Assembly: GCA_947625595.1 (NCBI GenBank)
Contig: CANQOX010000007.1
Coordinates: 1 to 37,710 of the forward strand
Direction of reading: 5' to 3'
Source: an uncultured Clostridia bacterium
GTDB taxonomy: Bacteria; Bacillota; Clostridia; Christensenellales; Borkfalkiaceae
DNA: 37,710 nucleotides
Part shown: positions 9,148 to 18,687 of the stretch, one piece after another
Position numbering within the stretch: the stretch's first letter is position 1
How the letters are laid out: the number at the start of each line of letters is the position of its first letter
Translations under genes and position numbers: made by a program
Notes under the pieces: model-generated
Told to the model about the DNA's origin: nothing
Databases searched by the model: none
The model's input: only the letters and a program-made list of their open reading frames with translations

Positions 9148-9991
9148 AGAGCAAATGCTCGATTTCCTTCCGCCTCGGCTGGAGAGCGCCGTGCGGCATG
9201 TCAATCTCAATCTTCTCTATGAGCTCCGTGTGCGGGCCGAAAAGCCTCTCCGCGCAAATCTTGCGGGGGAGTTTCGCTATCTCGGCGAAAAGGGGGTGTG
9301 CGGCAGGGACGCCGCCCTCCTTCCCACGGCCGAGGAGATCGGGGAGATCATTCTCTCGGCGAGCGGACGGTCTGTCTATGCGGTGGAAAATCAGCTTCGG
9401 CAGGGTTTTCTGACGGGCGCGGAGGGGGAGCGCATCGGGATCGCGGGGACGTACGTCTATGACGGGGAAAAAGTCCTCTCCCTCCACCACATCACCTCGC
9501 TCTGTATTCGCGTGCCGCATGCAGTGAAGGACTGCGCCGCGGAGATCTACGGCCGCTGTTTTCGGGAAGGGCTGTGCTCCGTCCTCATTCTCTCTCCTCC
9601 GGGGGAGGGAAAGACGACCATTCTGCGGGATCTGTGCCGTCTCGTGTGCGAGCGGACTTCCCTGAATGTCCTCGTGAGCGACGAGCGCGGGGAGCTTTCA
9701 GCGGGCGGCCTCGGCCCCACGGCCGACGTCATCTGCTATGCGGACAAGCTGACCGCCTTCACCGCGGGGATCCGCGCCATGCGGCCCGACATCATCGTCA
9801 CAGACGAACTTCTTTCTGTCGACTATGCGGCAGTGAGAAGGGCGGTCGAGGGTGGGATCGTCGTCTTCGCCTCGGCGCATCTGAAGTCGTTCGAAGACGT
9901 CCACGAGAAGCTCTTTGACCGCTATGTGCTCCTCGACGGACTGGGAAAAGTCGGTCAGATCCTCGATAGGGAGGGTTCCTGTGTGGATTAA
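9134..9991 (+). CDS. spoIIIAA: stage III sporulation protein AA (ATPase)
   Basis: ILSPPGEGKTTILRDLCRL Walker A; start of the spoIIIA cluster. Listed TTG start is uncertain; ATG at 9155 is an alternative. Confidence 0.92.
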   Translation: MSHRIEQMLDFLPPRLESAVRHVNLNLLYELRVRAEKPLRANLAGEFRYLGEKGVCGRDAALLPTAEEIGEIILSASGRSVYAVENQLRQGFLTGAEGERIGIAGTYVYDGEKVLSLHHITSLCIRVPHAVKDCAAEIYGRCFREGLCSVLILSPPGEGKTTILRDLCRLVCERTSLNVLVSDERGELSAGGLGPTADVICYADKLTAFTAGIRAMRPDIIVTDELLSVDYAAVRRAVEGGIVVFASAHLKSFEDVHEKLFDRYVLLDGLGKVGQILDREGSCVD

Positions 9992-10433
9992 ATTGCTTCT
10001 CTGCGCCCTCATCGTGGCCTTCTGCACCTTCCTCGGCTACCTCGCGGCGGGAAAATACAGGGCGCGCAGGAAATTTTTCGCCCAGATGTCGGCCTTCAAC
10101 GAGAGATACCTCAACGAACTGACTTACGCGCGGCGCACGTTGCGCGAACTCATCAACGAAGTCGGCGAGGGCGGGGACTTTTATGCCCTCCTCGAGCGAA
10201 GAGGGGACGTCAAACTTCAATATCTCACCGAGCAGGAGAGAAAGGACTGCGCCGATTACCTCCAAATGCTCGGCGCGGGGGATTCCAACTCGCAGAAGAA
10301 CTATTTTTCGGCCAAGAAGAGCGCCCTCGGCGACAAGAAGGCGGAGAGCGAAAAGGAGGCGAAGGACAGGGGCGGCCTGTATGTGAAACTCGGCCTTCTG
10401 GCGGGGCTTGCGTTCGTCATTCTCATCGTATGA
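9981..10433 (+). CDS. spoIIIAB: stage III sporulation protein AB
   Basis: GTG start; N-terminal TM then KYRARRKFFAQMSAFNERYLNELTYARRTLRELI; operon position. Confidence 0.88.
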   Translation: MWIKLLLCALIVAFCTFLGYLAAGKYRARRKFFAQMSAFNERYLNELTYARRTLRELINEVGEGGDFYALLERRGDVKLQYLTEQERKDCADYLQMLGAGDSNSQKNYFSAKKSALGDKKAESEKEAKDRGGLYVKLGLLAGLAFVILIV

Positions 10434-10633
10434 CACTGGATATCTCGATCATCTTCAAACTTGCTGCCATCGGCATCATCATAACCGTCGTCTGTCAGGT
10501 GCTGAAAAAGTCCGACCGCGACGACATCTCCACGGTCGTCTCTATCGTGGGGCTTGTCATCGCCCTGACCGTGGCCGTGACCATGATCGGCGACCTCTTC
10601 GACACCATTCAGAGCATCTTCGGAGTGTACTGA
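10430..10633 (+). CDS. spoIIIAC: stage III sporulation protein AC
   Basis: 67 aa, two TM; IFKLAAIGIIITVVCQVLKKSDRDDISTVVSIVGLVIALTV. Confidence 0.93.
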   Translation: MTLDISIIFKLAAIGIIITVVCQVLKKSDRDDISTVVSIVGLVIALTVAVTMIGDLFDTIQSIFGVY

Positions 10634-10634
10634 A

Positions 10635-11030
10635 ATGCAGATCTTTCAGCTCGTCGGGATCGCCTTTGTGACCGCCGTCGCCGCCCTGATCCTGAAGGGG
10701 ACCAAGCCTGAGCTCGCCTTTGCCGTCACCGTCGCGGGGTCGATCATTCTCCTGCTGTTCGTCTTTGAGCTGTTTCGGGGGAGCATTTCGATCTTCGGCG
10801 AGATCGCAAGCGAGACGGGCATCGACTCCGTCCTCGTCAAAACGCTCCTCAAAATGGTCGGGATCGGGTATCTCGTTGAGTTTAGCGCGGGCATTCTGAA
10901 CGATTTCGGGCAAAATTCTGTCGCGGACAAGCTGATCTTCTGCGGAAAGGTGGTCATTCTCATTCTCGCCATTCCCATCTTGGAGAGTGTCCTTGCGCTC
11001 ATCAAACAGCTTTTAGGGTATATCGCATGA
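10635..11030 (+). CDS. spoIIIAD: stage III sporulation protein AD
   Basis: Hydrophobic; LLKMVGIGYLVEFSAGILNDFGQNSVADKLIFCGKVVILILAIPI. Confidence 0.92.
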   Translation: MQIFQLVGIAFVTAVAALILKGTKPELAFAVTVAGSIILLLFVFELFRGSISIFGEIASETGIDSVLVKTLLKMVGIGYLVEFSAGILNDFGQNSVADKLIFCGKVVILILAIPILESVLALIKQLLGYIA

Positions 11031-12244
11031 AAGAGAGACGAAAGTGCGGAAAAAAGAGGGCTCTGCTCCTCGTCGGGATCCTGTTCGCCCTGCTCTTTCT
11101 CGCCTGTCTTTGCATGTCGGGAGAGACAAAGAGCGCGAGGGCGAGCGGGGGAAGGGCGGAGGACGAGGCGAGGCAGGAGCTTGATGACGACATCAAGGAA
11201 CTCATCGGCACCCTCGACACGGAGGAACTGCAAAACTACCTCGATACGCTCTCCGCCTTTCGCGGCGTCTCCATCAAGGACAAACTCATGAGCGTCATCA
11301 CGGGGGATTTCTCGCTCGACTACAGCTCCCTCGCGGAGGCGGTGTTCGCGCTCATCTGGGACGAGGGGAAGATCATGCTTCCCGCCTTCGCGGTCATTCT
11401 CGCCGTTACGCTCCTCTGCGGCATCTTAAACTCTGCGAAAAGTGACCTTTTGCAGAGTACTATGTCAGACATAATACACTTTGTATGCTACCTTTCGGTG
11501 GGCGCGACGGTGCTTGCCTGCCTCATAGGGGTGCTCGACGCGGGGTTTTCGGCAATTTTTGCCATGCAGAAGCAGATGGAACTCATCTATCCGCTCCTTC
11601 TGACCCTCATGGCCGCGAGCGGGGGCGCGGTCTCCGTGGGCATCTTCCGTCCCGCGGTCGCGTTCATGAGCGGGGGCATCTGCGAGCTGTTTACGTCCAT
11701 TGTCCTCCCGTCCTCGCTCGTCATCATCGTCCTCGCCTTTGTGGGGGATCTCACGGACGATGTGAGGACGGAGAAGCTCGGCGAGCTCTTCAAGAGCGTC
11801 AATAAGTGGCTCATCGGCCTTGTTTTGGGGCTGTTTTCGGTCGTTTTGACCGTGCAGGGCATCGCGGCGTCCCAGTACGACGGCATCTCGCTCAAGGCCG
11901 CAAAATATGTGATCTCAGGCTCTATTCCGCTCGTCGGCGGCTTCCTCTCGGGCGGGGTCGAGCTCCTCATCGCGGGCAGTTCGCTCATCAAAAACGCCCT
12001 CGGCTCCTTTGCCGTGTTTCTGCTCTTCGGCACGATCCTCCGTCCCGTCCTGCTCTTTGCCGTCTTTCAGATCTTTCTGCGCGTGTCGGCCGCGGCGACC
12101 GAACCCGTCGGGGGGAAGATCTCCGCCTTCCTTTCCCGCCTCGCGGGGGACTGCGGGTACTTCCTCGCGGGGCTCCTGTCCATCGCCTTTCTCTATTTCC
12201 TCTCCATTCTTTTGCTCGTCTGCTCCACGGGGGTATTCTTCTGA
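11027..12244 (+). CDS. spoIIIAE: stage III sporulation protein AE
   Basis: 405 aa polytopic protein in operon position; carries dispersed repeat copy 3 in frame (LLQSTMSDIIH). Confidence 0.92.
   Translation: MKERRKCGKKRALLLVGILFALLFLACLCMSGETKSARASGGRAEDEARQELDDDIKELIGTLDTEELQNYLDTLSAFRGVSIKDKLMSVITGDFSLDYSSLAEAVFALIWDEGKIMLPAFAVILAVTLLCGILNSAKSDLLQSTMSDIIHFVCYLSVGATVLACLIGVLDAGFSAIFAMQKQMELIYPLLLTLMAASGGAVSVGIFRPAVAFMSGGICELFTSIVLPSSLVIIVLAFVGDLTDDVRTEKLGELFKSVNKWLIGLVLGLFSVVLTVQGIAASQYDGISLKAAKYVISGSIPLVGGFLSGGVELLIAGSSLIKNALGSFAVFLLFGTILRPVLLFAVFQIFLRVSAAATEPVGGKISAFLSRLAGDCGYFLAGLLSIAFLYFLSILLLVCSTGVFF
11448..11476 (+). repeat. dispersed palindromic repeat, copy 3 (TTTTGCAGAGTACTATGTCAGACATAATA), inside spoIIIAE
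   Basis: 27/29 match to the 29-bp consensus, within coding sequence. Confidence 0.93.
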
Positions 12245-12696
12245 TGGGCGCGTACATCTTGAGCATCGCGGGGGTCATTCTGATCTCTGCGGTCATCTCC
12301 ATCATCGCCCCGAGCGGGAAAATGGGCAAATTCGTCAAGGGAATGACCCGACTTTTCATCTTCGTCGTGCTCATTGCGCCCTTTGTGAAGCTCATCAAAT
12401 CGCCCGAAACGGTCCTTTCAGACGCGGAGATCGGGCTCGACGAGGGGTATCTCTCTGCCTATTCGTCGATGCTTTCCCGCTCCGAAGCCGAGACGGTCGC
12501 CGCCTCCCTGAAGGAGGAATACGGCGTGACGGCGGAGGTGGAGCTCCTTCGCTCCCCCGAAAATTTATCCTATGAAAAAATCACAGTTTGTGTGACTGAT
12601 TTCGGAATAAACGGGGAGGAAACTCATATAGATATATTGTCCTCGATCGCCGAGAGCCTCTATGCTCGCTACGGTTGCATGACGGAGGTCAGATGA
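12244..12696 (+). CDS. spoIIIAF: stage III sporulation protein AF
   Basis: MGAYILSIAGVILISAVISIIAPSGKMGKFVKGMTRLFIFVVLIAPFVKLI; ATG overlaps the spoIIIAE stop. Confidence 0.88.
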   Translation: MGAYILSIAGVILISAVISIIAPSGKMGKFVKGMTRLFIFVVLIAPFVKLIKSPETVLSDAEIGLDEGYLSAYSSMLSRSEAETVAASLKEEYGVTAEVELLRSPENLSYEKITVCVTDFGINGEETHIDILSSIAESLYARYGCMTEVR

Positions 12697-13034
12697 AACT
12701 CAAAGAACTCTTCAAAAACAAGATCTTCCGTATCGTCCTCATCGGCGCGGCCGCACTGCTTCTCCTGATCCTCGTCTATTTCGTCTTCTTCAGGCAGGAA
12801 AAGACGGCCTACACCGCGACGGAGGAGGAGAAGCGGTTGAGCATTTTGCTCGGCGAGATCGAGGGGGTCAAGTCGGCGACCGTGATGATCACCGAAAAGG
12901 ACGGGGTGCCCGTGAGCGCTGTCGTCGTTTTTAAGGGAGAGGACGGCATTCTGACGCGGACGCGGCTGATGGAGATCGCCGCAAGCGCGCTTGACCTCAG
13001 GACGAGGGACATTCTCGTCTATCCCGCAAAGTAA
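12693..13034 (+). CDS. spoIIIAG: stage III sporulation protein AG
   Basis: N-terminal TM; LGEIEGVKSATVMITEKDG; ATG overlaps the spoIIIAF stop. Confidence 0.88.
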   Translation: MKLKELFKNKIFRIVLIGAAALLLLILVYFVFFRQEKTAYTATEEEKRLSILLGEIEGVKSATVMITEKDGVPVSAVVVFKGEDGILTRTRLMEIAASALDLRTRDILVYPAK

Positions 13035-13063
13035 GGATTCTATTGTAAAAAGGAGATAAAACC

Positions 13064-13549
13064 ATGTCCAACGCCAAAAAGATTGCAATTATGTCCACTC
13101 TTGTCGTGTTGCTCGCCGTTGTTGCCGTCATCAACTTCGTCCTCGCGGGCACACAGAACGCCGCCGTCGACGGCAGCGCTACCGTCAAAGCAACCTACTT
13201 CACGACGTACAGAGACAGGCGCAGTTCCACGAGAAGCGAGGAATTCGTCCAGCTCGACAGCATCATCGAGACGTACGCAAAGGACACCGAGGAGTACGCG
13301 AGCGCGGTCGCGAGAAAGCAGGAACTCGTCTCCCTCATGGAGGATGAACTTGTCCTTGAATCCATCGTCAAGGCCATCGGCTTCTCGGATGCGGCGATCA
13401 CCATCACCGACGCGAACAACATCAACGTCTTCGTCAATTCCAACGAACTCACCGAGGACAACATCACCAAGATCTTCTATGCGCTCGAGGTTGAATACAA
13501 CGTCCGCAACGGAAATGTAATTATTATGCCTGTTTATGCGGAAAGTTAA
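13064..13549 (+). CDS. spoIIIAH: stage III sporulation protein AH (SpoIIQ-interacting family)
   Basis: N-terminal TM and RSSTRSEEFVQLDSIIETYAKD...ARKQELVSLMEDELVLESIVKAIGFSDAAITI; last spoIIIA gene. Confidence 0.9.
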   Translation: MSNAKKIAIMSTLVVLLAVVAVINFVLAGTQNAAVDGSATVKATYFTTYRDRRSSTRSEEFVQLDSIIETYAKDTEEYASAVARKQELVSLMEDELVLESIVKAIGFSDAAITITDANNINVFVNSNELTEDNITKIFYALEVEYNVRNGNVIIMPVYAES

Positions 13550-13607
13550 GAAAAAACAGTGGTAAATTCCGAAAAGATGTGCTATAATGTACTTCAAAGG
13601 AGTAATT

Positions 13608-13988
13608 ATGGCAAGCATCAAGTATAACCCGAACGGTCAGAAGGGGAAAATCACCTACAATTCCGACATTGTGAGCGGGATCGTCGCAATGAGCCTTCAG
13701 GAGACGGAGGGCATCGAGCTCGTTCCCTCCAAGAGCAAGGGCATCAAACTCTGCTTCGAGAAGGAGGGCATCTTTGTCGACATTTCCGTCATCGCGCACT
13801 ACGGATACAAGGTGCCCGAGCTCGCCTATCGCATTCAGCAGAACATCAAGCAGATGGTCGAGTCCATGACCAAATACAAGATCGCAAAGGTCGACGTCCA
13901 TGTACAGAGCGTGATCTTTCCCGAGGCGGTACAGCATGAAGCTCCCGCCGAGCAGGACGGCGCAGAGGATACGGCAAAAAATAATTGA
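13608..13988 (+). CDS. Asp23/Gls24 family envelope stress response protein
   Basis: GKITYNSDIVSGIVAMSLQETEGIELV...DISVIAHYGYKVPELAYRIQQNIKQMVESMTKYKIAKVDVHVQSV. Confidence 0.9.
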   Translation: MASIKYNPNGQKGKITYNSDIVSGIVAMSLQETEGIELVPSKSKGIKLCFEKEGIFVDISVIAHYGYKVPELAYRIQQNIKQMVESMTKYKIAKVDVHVQSVIFPEAVQHEAPAEQDGAEDTAKNN

Positions 13989-14020
13989 CGGTTTCCCCCT
14001 CCATGCAGTAGGGGGAAATC
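13988..14020 (+). other. stem-loop between asp23 and nusB
   Basis: TTTCCCCCT-CCATGCAGT-AGGGGGAAA, no T-run afterwards. Confidence 0.6.
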
Positions 14021-14038
14021 TTGCTATGGGAGAGATCC

Positions 14039-14428
14039 ATGAGAAGTTTGGCCAGAGAGGCGGCTTTTAAGATCGTATTTGCAGAACAGTTCAACGAGAA
14101 CGACGAAGCCTTTCGCCGTTCTGTCTATCGCCACGATCGCCTGACAGAGGAGGATATCTCCTTTGCCGAGGCCCTTGTCGGCTGTGTGCGTGAGCACAGG
14201 GAGGAGCTGAACGGCCGCATTGCCGAGAGGACGACGCAATACCCCGACCACCGCATCTATCCCGCCGACAGGGCCATCATGCTCGTTGCGCTCGCGGAGA
14301 TCGCGTACTTTGACGACATTCCGCCTGTCGTCTCGGTGAATGAGGCGACAAATCTCGCGCGGAAGTACTCTTCCGAGACCTCCACGGACTTTGTGAACGG
14401 CGTTTTGGGGGGGATCATCAACGCATGA
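14039..14428 (+). CDS. nusB: transcription antitermination factor NusB
   Basis: MRSLAREAAFKIVFAEQF...AIMLVALAEIAYFDDIPPVVSVNEATNLARKYSSETSTDFVNGVLGGI. Confidence 0.93.
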   Translation: MRSLAREAAFKIVFAEQFNENDEAFRRSVYRHDRLTEEDISFAEALVGCVREHREELNGRIAERTTQYPDHRIYPADRAIMLVALAEIAYFDDIPPVVSVNEATNLARKYSSETSTDFVNGVLGGIINA

Positions 14429-15273
14429 CGCTCATCGACGGGAAAAAGACGGCCGCGGAGATCCGACTGGAACTGAAGGGGCGGGCGACGGCCTTTGAGG
14501 AGAAAAACGGCAGGAGGATCGGGCTTGCCGTCGTCTGTATCGGCGACGATCCCGCGTCCAAAGTCTACATACGCAACAAAGTCAGGGCTTGCGAGGAAGT
14601 CGGGATCGCATCCTTCGTGCATGCGCTCCCCGCCGAGACCACAGAGGCCGAGGCCGAAACCCTCCTCGAGACCCTCGCAGCGGACGGCGCAGTCGACGGC
14701 ATTTTGCTTCAACTTCCGTTGCCCGCACATTTCGACGAGGAGAAACTTCTCGCGAAGATCCCGAAGGAGAAGGACGTTGATGGCTTTTCGGCGCAAAATA
14801 TCGGCGAGATCGCCCTGCATCGAAACGGAACGGCCGCCTGCACGCCGCGCGGCGTCATGGAACTTCTCCGCCGCTATCATGTGGAGATCTGCGGTAAACA
14901 CGCCGTCGTGGTCGGCAGGAGCAACATCGTCGGCCGTCCCATGGCTCTGCTTCTCCTGAACGCCGACGCCACGGTGACCGTCTGCCACTCCCGCACACAG
15001 GACCTCAAGGGCATCTGCGCGGGTGCGGATATCTTGGTCTCCGCCGTGGGCAAGCCCAAACTCATCACGGCGGACATGGTCAAAGAGGGCGCTGTCGTCA
15101 TCGACGTCGGCATGAACAGGGACGGGGAGGGAAAACTCTGCGGCGACGTCGATTTTGAAAGCGTCAAGGAGAAGGCCTCCCTGATCACGCCCGTTCCCGG
15201 CGGCGTCGGACCGATGACGGTCGCCATGCTCTTATCAAATACCGTCGACGCAGCGGAAAGAAGATCGAAATGA
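14425..15273 (+). CDS. folD: methylenetetrahydrofolate dehydrogenase/cyclohydrolase
   Basis: VVCIGDDPASKVYIRNKVRACEEVGI; GILLQLPLPAHFDEEKLLAKIPKEKDVDGF; VVGRSNIVGRPMALLLL; TPVPGGVGPMTVAMLLSNT. Confidence 0.96.
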   Translation: MTLIDGKKTAAEIRLELKGRATAFEEKNGRRIGLAVVCIGDDPASKVYIRNKVRACEEVGIASFVHALPAETTEAEAETLLETLAADGAVDGILLQLPLPAHFDEEKLLAKIPKEKDVDGFSAQNIGEIALHRNGTAACTPRGVMELLRRYHVEICGKHAVVVGRSNIVGRPMALLLLNADATVTVCHSRTQDLKGICAGADILVSAVGKPKLITADMVKEGAVVIDVGMNRDGEGKLCGDVDFESVKEKASLITPVPGGVGPMTVAMLLSNTVDAAERRSK

Positions 15274-16139
15274 ATTTTACGGAGCAATACAACGAATATC
15301 TCACGGCAGTGGAGGGCGCGCTCGCCGCGGCGGCCGAGGAAATGACGTTTTCGCCGTCCATTCTCGGGGAAAGCATGCGGTATTCTCTCCTCGCGGGAGG
15401 GAAACGTTTCCGCCCCGTTCTTTTTTATGCCGCATTGCACGCGCTCGGGTACGATTATCTGAAGGAAAAAGAACTTGCGGCCGCGCTCGAATGCGTGCAC
15501 ACCTATTCGCTCATTCACGATGACCTTCCCGCCATGGATAACGACGATTTCAGGCGCGGAAAGCCGTCCAATCATAAAGTTTTCGGCGAGGCCAACGCCA
15601 TTCTCGCGGGGGACGCGCTGTTGAGTCTCGCCTTTGCGCTCTGTTTCAGGGCCGCCGAGCGGGGGGAGAGCCATCTTCTCGCCGCGAAGAGGCTGTGCGA
15701 CGCCTGCGGGCCGAACGGCATGATCGCGGGCCAGTCGGCAGATCTGCTCTGGTCGGGCAAGCGCGGCGGCGCGGAGGAACTGTTTTTCATCTACGAAAAC
15801 AAGACGGGCCGCCTCATCTCCGCGCCCGTGGAAATGGCGGCCATCCTCGCAGGCGGCGACGTCGGGGCGGGGACGGCGTTCGGCAAAAATTTGGGCATCC
15901 TGTTTCAGCTCACCGACGATATTTTGGACGAAAAGGGCGCCGCCGAACGCATGGGCAAGACCCTTGGCAAGGATAAATTGGAGGAGAAACTCACCTGCGT
16001 GCGCGTGTTCGGCATGGAGGCGTCCGAGAAACTTGCGGACGAGTATGCGGAGAAGTGCCTCTGCGCCCTGAAGGCCTTCTCGCCCGAGAGAGAATTTCTC
16101 GAGGGGATCGTTTTGCTCGCACGGAACAGGGATCACTGA
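15270..16139 (+). CDS. ispA: polyprenyl (farnesyl/geranyl) diphosphate synthase
   Basis: LLAGGKRFRPVLFYAA, DDLPAMDNDDFRRGKPSNHKVFGEANAILAGDALL, LTDDILDEKG. Confidence 0.93.
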   Translation: MNFTEQYNEYLTAVEGALAAAAEEMTFSPSILGESMRYSLLAGGKRFRPVLFYAALHALGYDYLKEKELAAALECVHTYSLIHDDLPAMDNDDFRRGKPSNHKVFGEANAILAGDALLSLAFALCFRAAERGESHLLAAKRLCDACGPNGMIAGQSADLLWSGKRGGAEELFFIYENKTGRLISAPVEMAAILAGGDVGAGTAFGKNLGILFQLTDDILDEKGAAERMGKTLGKDKLEEKLTCVRVFGMEASEKLADEYAEKCLCALKAFSPEREFLEGIVLLARNRDH

Positions 16140-16142
16140 ACC

Positions 16143-17849
16143 ATGATGAAAATTTCGGAAGGGGCGGTCAAATCCGCCTCCATACAACAGCTCAAGGGCC
16201 TCTGCGACGAGTTGAGGCGGGAAATCTATGAGACCGTCTCTGTCTGCGGCGGCCACCTTTCGTCCAATCTCGGGGCCGTGGAACTCACGGTCGGCCTTCA
16301 CCGCGTCTTCGACTTTCCGAAGGATAAGCTCGTCTTCGACGTCGGACACCAGTGCTATACCCACAAACTTCTCTCGGGCAGGGCCGAAAGGTTCCATACC
16401 CTGCGGCGGGAAGGGGGGCTCTCGGGCTTTCCCAAGCGGAGCGAGAGCGAATATGACTGCTACGACACGGGCCATGCGGGCACGGCGCTCTCGGCCTGCC
16501 TCGGCATCGCCAAGGCGAGGGATCTGAAGGGGGAGGATTTCCGCGTGATCGCCCTCGTCGGCGACGGTTCCTTCCAGAACGGGCTCATCTATGAGGCCCT
16601 CAACAGCCTGAAGATCCTACATACCAAGGTCCTCATCATTTTGAACGACAACGGTATGTCGATCTCTCCCACGGTCGGCGGCCTCCATGAGGCGCTGGAG
16701 CGCATGAAAGGGGAGCATTCCGCGGAGGATGTCGCGCTCTTTGAACGCTTCGGGCTTCGCTACATGGGGAGCGTCAACGGAAACGATCTCGGGGAACTTC
16801 TCCCCGCGCTCGAGCGGGCAAAGGAGGCCATGGAGGAGGAGACCGTTCTCCTTCACGTCGTCACGCAGAAGGGGCACGGCTACCCGTTCACGGAGCACGC
16901 GCCCATGGAGACGCACGGTTTAAGCCCAAAAACGGCGACAAAAGAGTACTCTTCCGCGCTCGGGGAAGAACTTTCCCGCCTCGCGAGGGGGAACGAAAAG
17001 ATCGTCGCCGTGACGGCGGCCATGACTGACAGTTTGGGGCTTCGGGGATTCTTTGAGGAATTTCCCGACCGCTCCTTTGACGTCGGCATCTGCGAGGAGC
17101 ACGCCTCTGTTCTCTGCGCCGCGCTCGCCTCGCAGGGGCTCAAACCCTACTACGCCATCTATTCGACCTTCCTGCAGAGGGCTTTCGATGAGATCATTCA
17201 CGACGTCTGCGGGCAGGATCTGCCCGTGACGTTCTGCATCGACAGGGCGGGGGCGTCGGGCGCGGACGGGGAGACCCATCAGGGCGTCTTCGACCTCTCC
17301 TATCTCTCCTTTATCCCGAATCTGACCGTCGCGATCCCAAAAAATATAGCAGAATTCCGCAAAATGCTCGCCTTGAGCGCGGACTTTTCTCACCCGCTCG
17401 CCATTCGCTATCCCCGTGAGGGCACAGAAGGGGAGGCGTGCGACGTCGAAATCGGGAAATTTGAAGTTTTGCACAGTACTTTGTCTGACATAGTATTGTT
17501 TGCCGCGGGGGAACGATGCCTTCGCCTCGCCTCCTCCGTCAGGGAGGAGTTGGTCGAAAGGTTCGGCATGGACTTGACCATCGTCAATGCGCGCTTTCTG
17601 AAGCCGCTCGACAGGGGACTTCTCGCCTCGCGGGGGGAAAGTCTTGTCGTGACGCTCGAGGACAATGTGAAGATCGGCGGACTGGGTTCGGCGATCTCCG
17701 ACTTTTACCGCAACAGCGGCAAGACCGTCCTGACCTTCGGCTACGATGACGCCTTCCTGCCGCATGGCGAAGTGACTTCGCTTATGGAAAAATTCGGTCT
17801 CGGAAGGGAAAAGATCGTCGGGGAGATCGTGAAGTATGCGCGCCGATAA
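16143..17849 (+). CDS. dxs: 1-deoxy-D-xylulose-5-phosphate synthase
   Basis: GGHLSSNLGAVELTVGLHRVFDFPKDKLVFDVGHQCYTHKLLSGR...VALVGDGSF...CIDRAGASGADGETHQGVFDLSYL. Confidence 0.95.
   Translation: MMKISEGAVKSASIQQLKGLCDELRREIYETVSVCGGHLSSNLGAVELTVGLHRVFDFPKDKLVFDVGHQCYTHKLLSGRAERFHTLRREGGLSGFPKRSESEYDCYDTGHAGTALSACLGIAKARDLKGEDFRVIALVGDGSFQNGLIYEALNSLKILHTKVLIILNDNGMSISPTVGGLHEALERMKGEHSAEDVALFERFGLRYMGSVNGNDLGELLPALERAKEAMEEETVLLHVVTQKGHGYPFTEHAPMETHGLSPKTATKEYSSALGEELSRLARGNEKIVAVTAAMTDSLGLRGFFEEFPDRSFDVGICEEHASVLCAALASQGLKPYYAIYSTFLQRAFDEIIHDVCGQDLPVTFCIDRAGASGADGETHQGVFDLSYLSFIPNLTVAIPKNIAEFRKMLALSADFSHPLAIRYPREGTEGEACDVEIGKFEVLHSTLSDIVLFAAGERCLRLASSVREELVERFGMDLTIVNARFLKPLDRGLLASRGESLVVTLEDNVKIGGLGSAISDFYRNSGKTVLTFGYDDAFLPHGEVTSLMEKFGLGREKIVGEIVKYARR
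17467..17495 (+). repeat. dispersed palindromic repeat, copy 4 (TTTTGCACAGTACTTTGTCTGACATAGTA), inside dxs
   Basis: 25/29 match to the consensus; encodes LHSTLSDIVL in the same reading frame as the spoIIIAE copy. Confidence 0.82.
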
Positions 17850-18603
17850 GTTTTTTTCGGAGAAATTCGGCTCCCGTACAAAGGCACAGCAGGCCCTCTC
17901 GCGGGGGCTTGTTTTGCGTAACGGCCTTCCCGTCTCGCCCAAGGACGACGTCAGCGGGGATGAGGCGTTTGTCTTCCTCTCCGAGGAGGTCGGCTTTGTC
18001 TCCAACGGCGGTTTCAAGCTCGAGAGGGCGCTCTCCTGCTTCCGTGCTTCCGTCGAGGGGGCAGTCGCAGCCGATTTGGGGGCGAGCACGGGCGGATTCT
18101 GCGACTGTCTTCTGCAACACGGCGCCAAAAAGGTCTACTGTGTGGACGTTGGAAAGAGCCAGCTCGATCCCCGCCTCGCGTCCGATCCGCGCGTCATCGT
18201 TATGGACGAGACGAATGCGCGATACCTCACCCGCGCCTCTTTTCCCGAGAAGATCGACGTCGTGACGGCCGATTTGAGCTTCATCTCCCTCCGTCTCATT
18301 CTTCCCGCCCTTTCTTCGGTCCTCTGCGAGGAGGGAAGGGCGTTTGTCCTCTTCAAACCGCAGTTTGAATGCGGCGGGAGGGGGCTCGGAAAGAGCGGCA
18401 TCCTGCCCGTGTGCCGCCATGCCGAATTGCTGTCCGATTTTTACGATTTTGCCGTCGGGCTTGGCCTCTCCGTGCGGGACATCGTGAATGCGCCGATCCG
18501 TCCGAAGAAGAATGTTGAATATGTGATCTTTCTCGATAAGAGCGGTTTTTCGGTGGACAGGGGACGATTTTTGGAGCTGTCTGTGGATCCTGACCGCAAT
18601 TAG
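17836..18603 (+). CDS. tlyA: TlyA-family rRNA (cytidine-2'-O)-methyltransferase / hemolysin-like
   Basis: S4-like N-terminus (MRADKFFSEKFGSRTKAQQALSRGLV) plus AADLGASTGGFCDCLLQHGAKKVYCVDVGKSQL. Confidence 0.9.
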   Translation: MRADKFFSEKFGSRTKAQQALSRGLVLRNGLPVSPKDDVSGDEAFVFLSEEVGFVSNGGFKLERALSCFRASVEGAVAADLGASTGGFCDCLLQHGAKKVYCVDVGKSQLDPRLASDPRVIVMDETNARYLTRASFPEKIDVVTADLSFISLRLILPALSSVLCEEGRAFVLFKPQFECGGRGLGKSGILPVCRHAELLSDFYDFAVGLGLSVRDIVNAPIRPKKNVEYVIFLDKSGFSVDRGRFLELSVDPDRN

Positions 18604-18648
18604 GGAAAAATTTTCCAAAAAAATCGCATACATTTATTCATAAAATGC

Positions 18649-18677
18649 TTGCCAATATGCGGCAAATGTACTATAAT
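18649..18677 (+). promoter_or_regulatory. putative sigma-A promoter of nadK
   Basis: TTGCCA-N17-TATAAT, 10 nt before the ATG at 18688. Confidence 0.6.
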
Positions 18678-18687
18678 AGAGCTTGGT

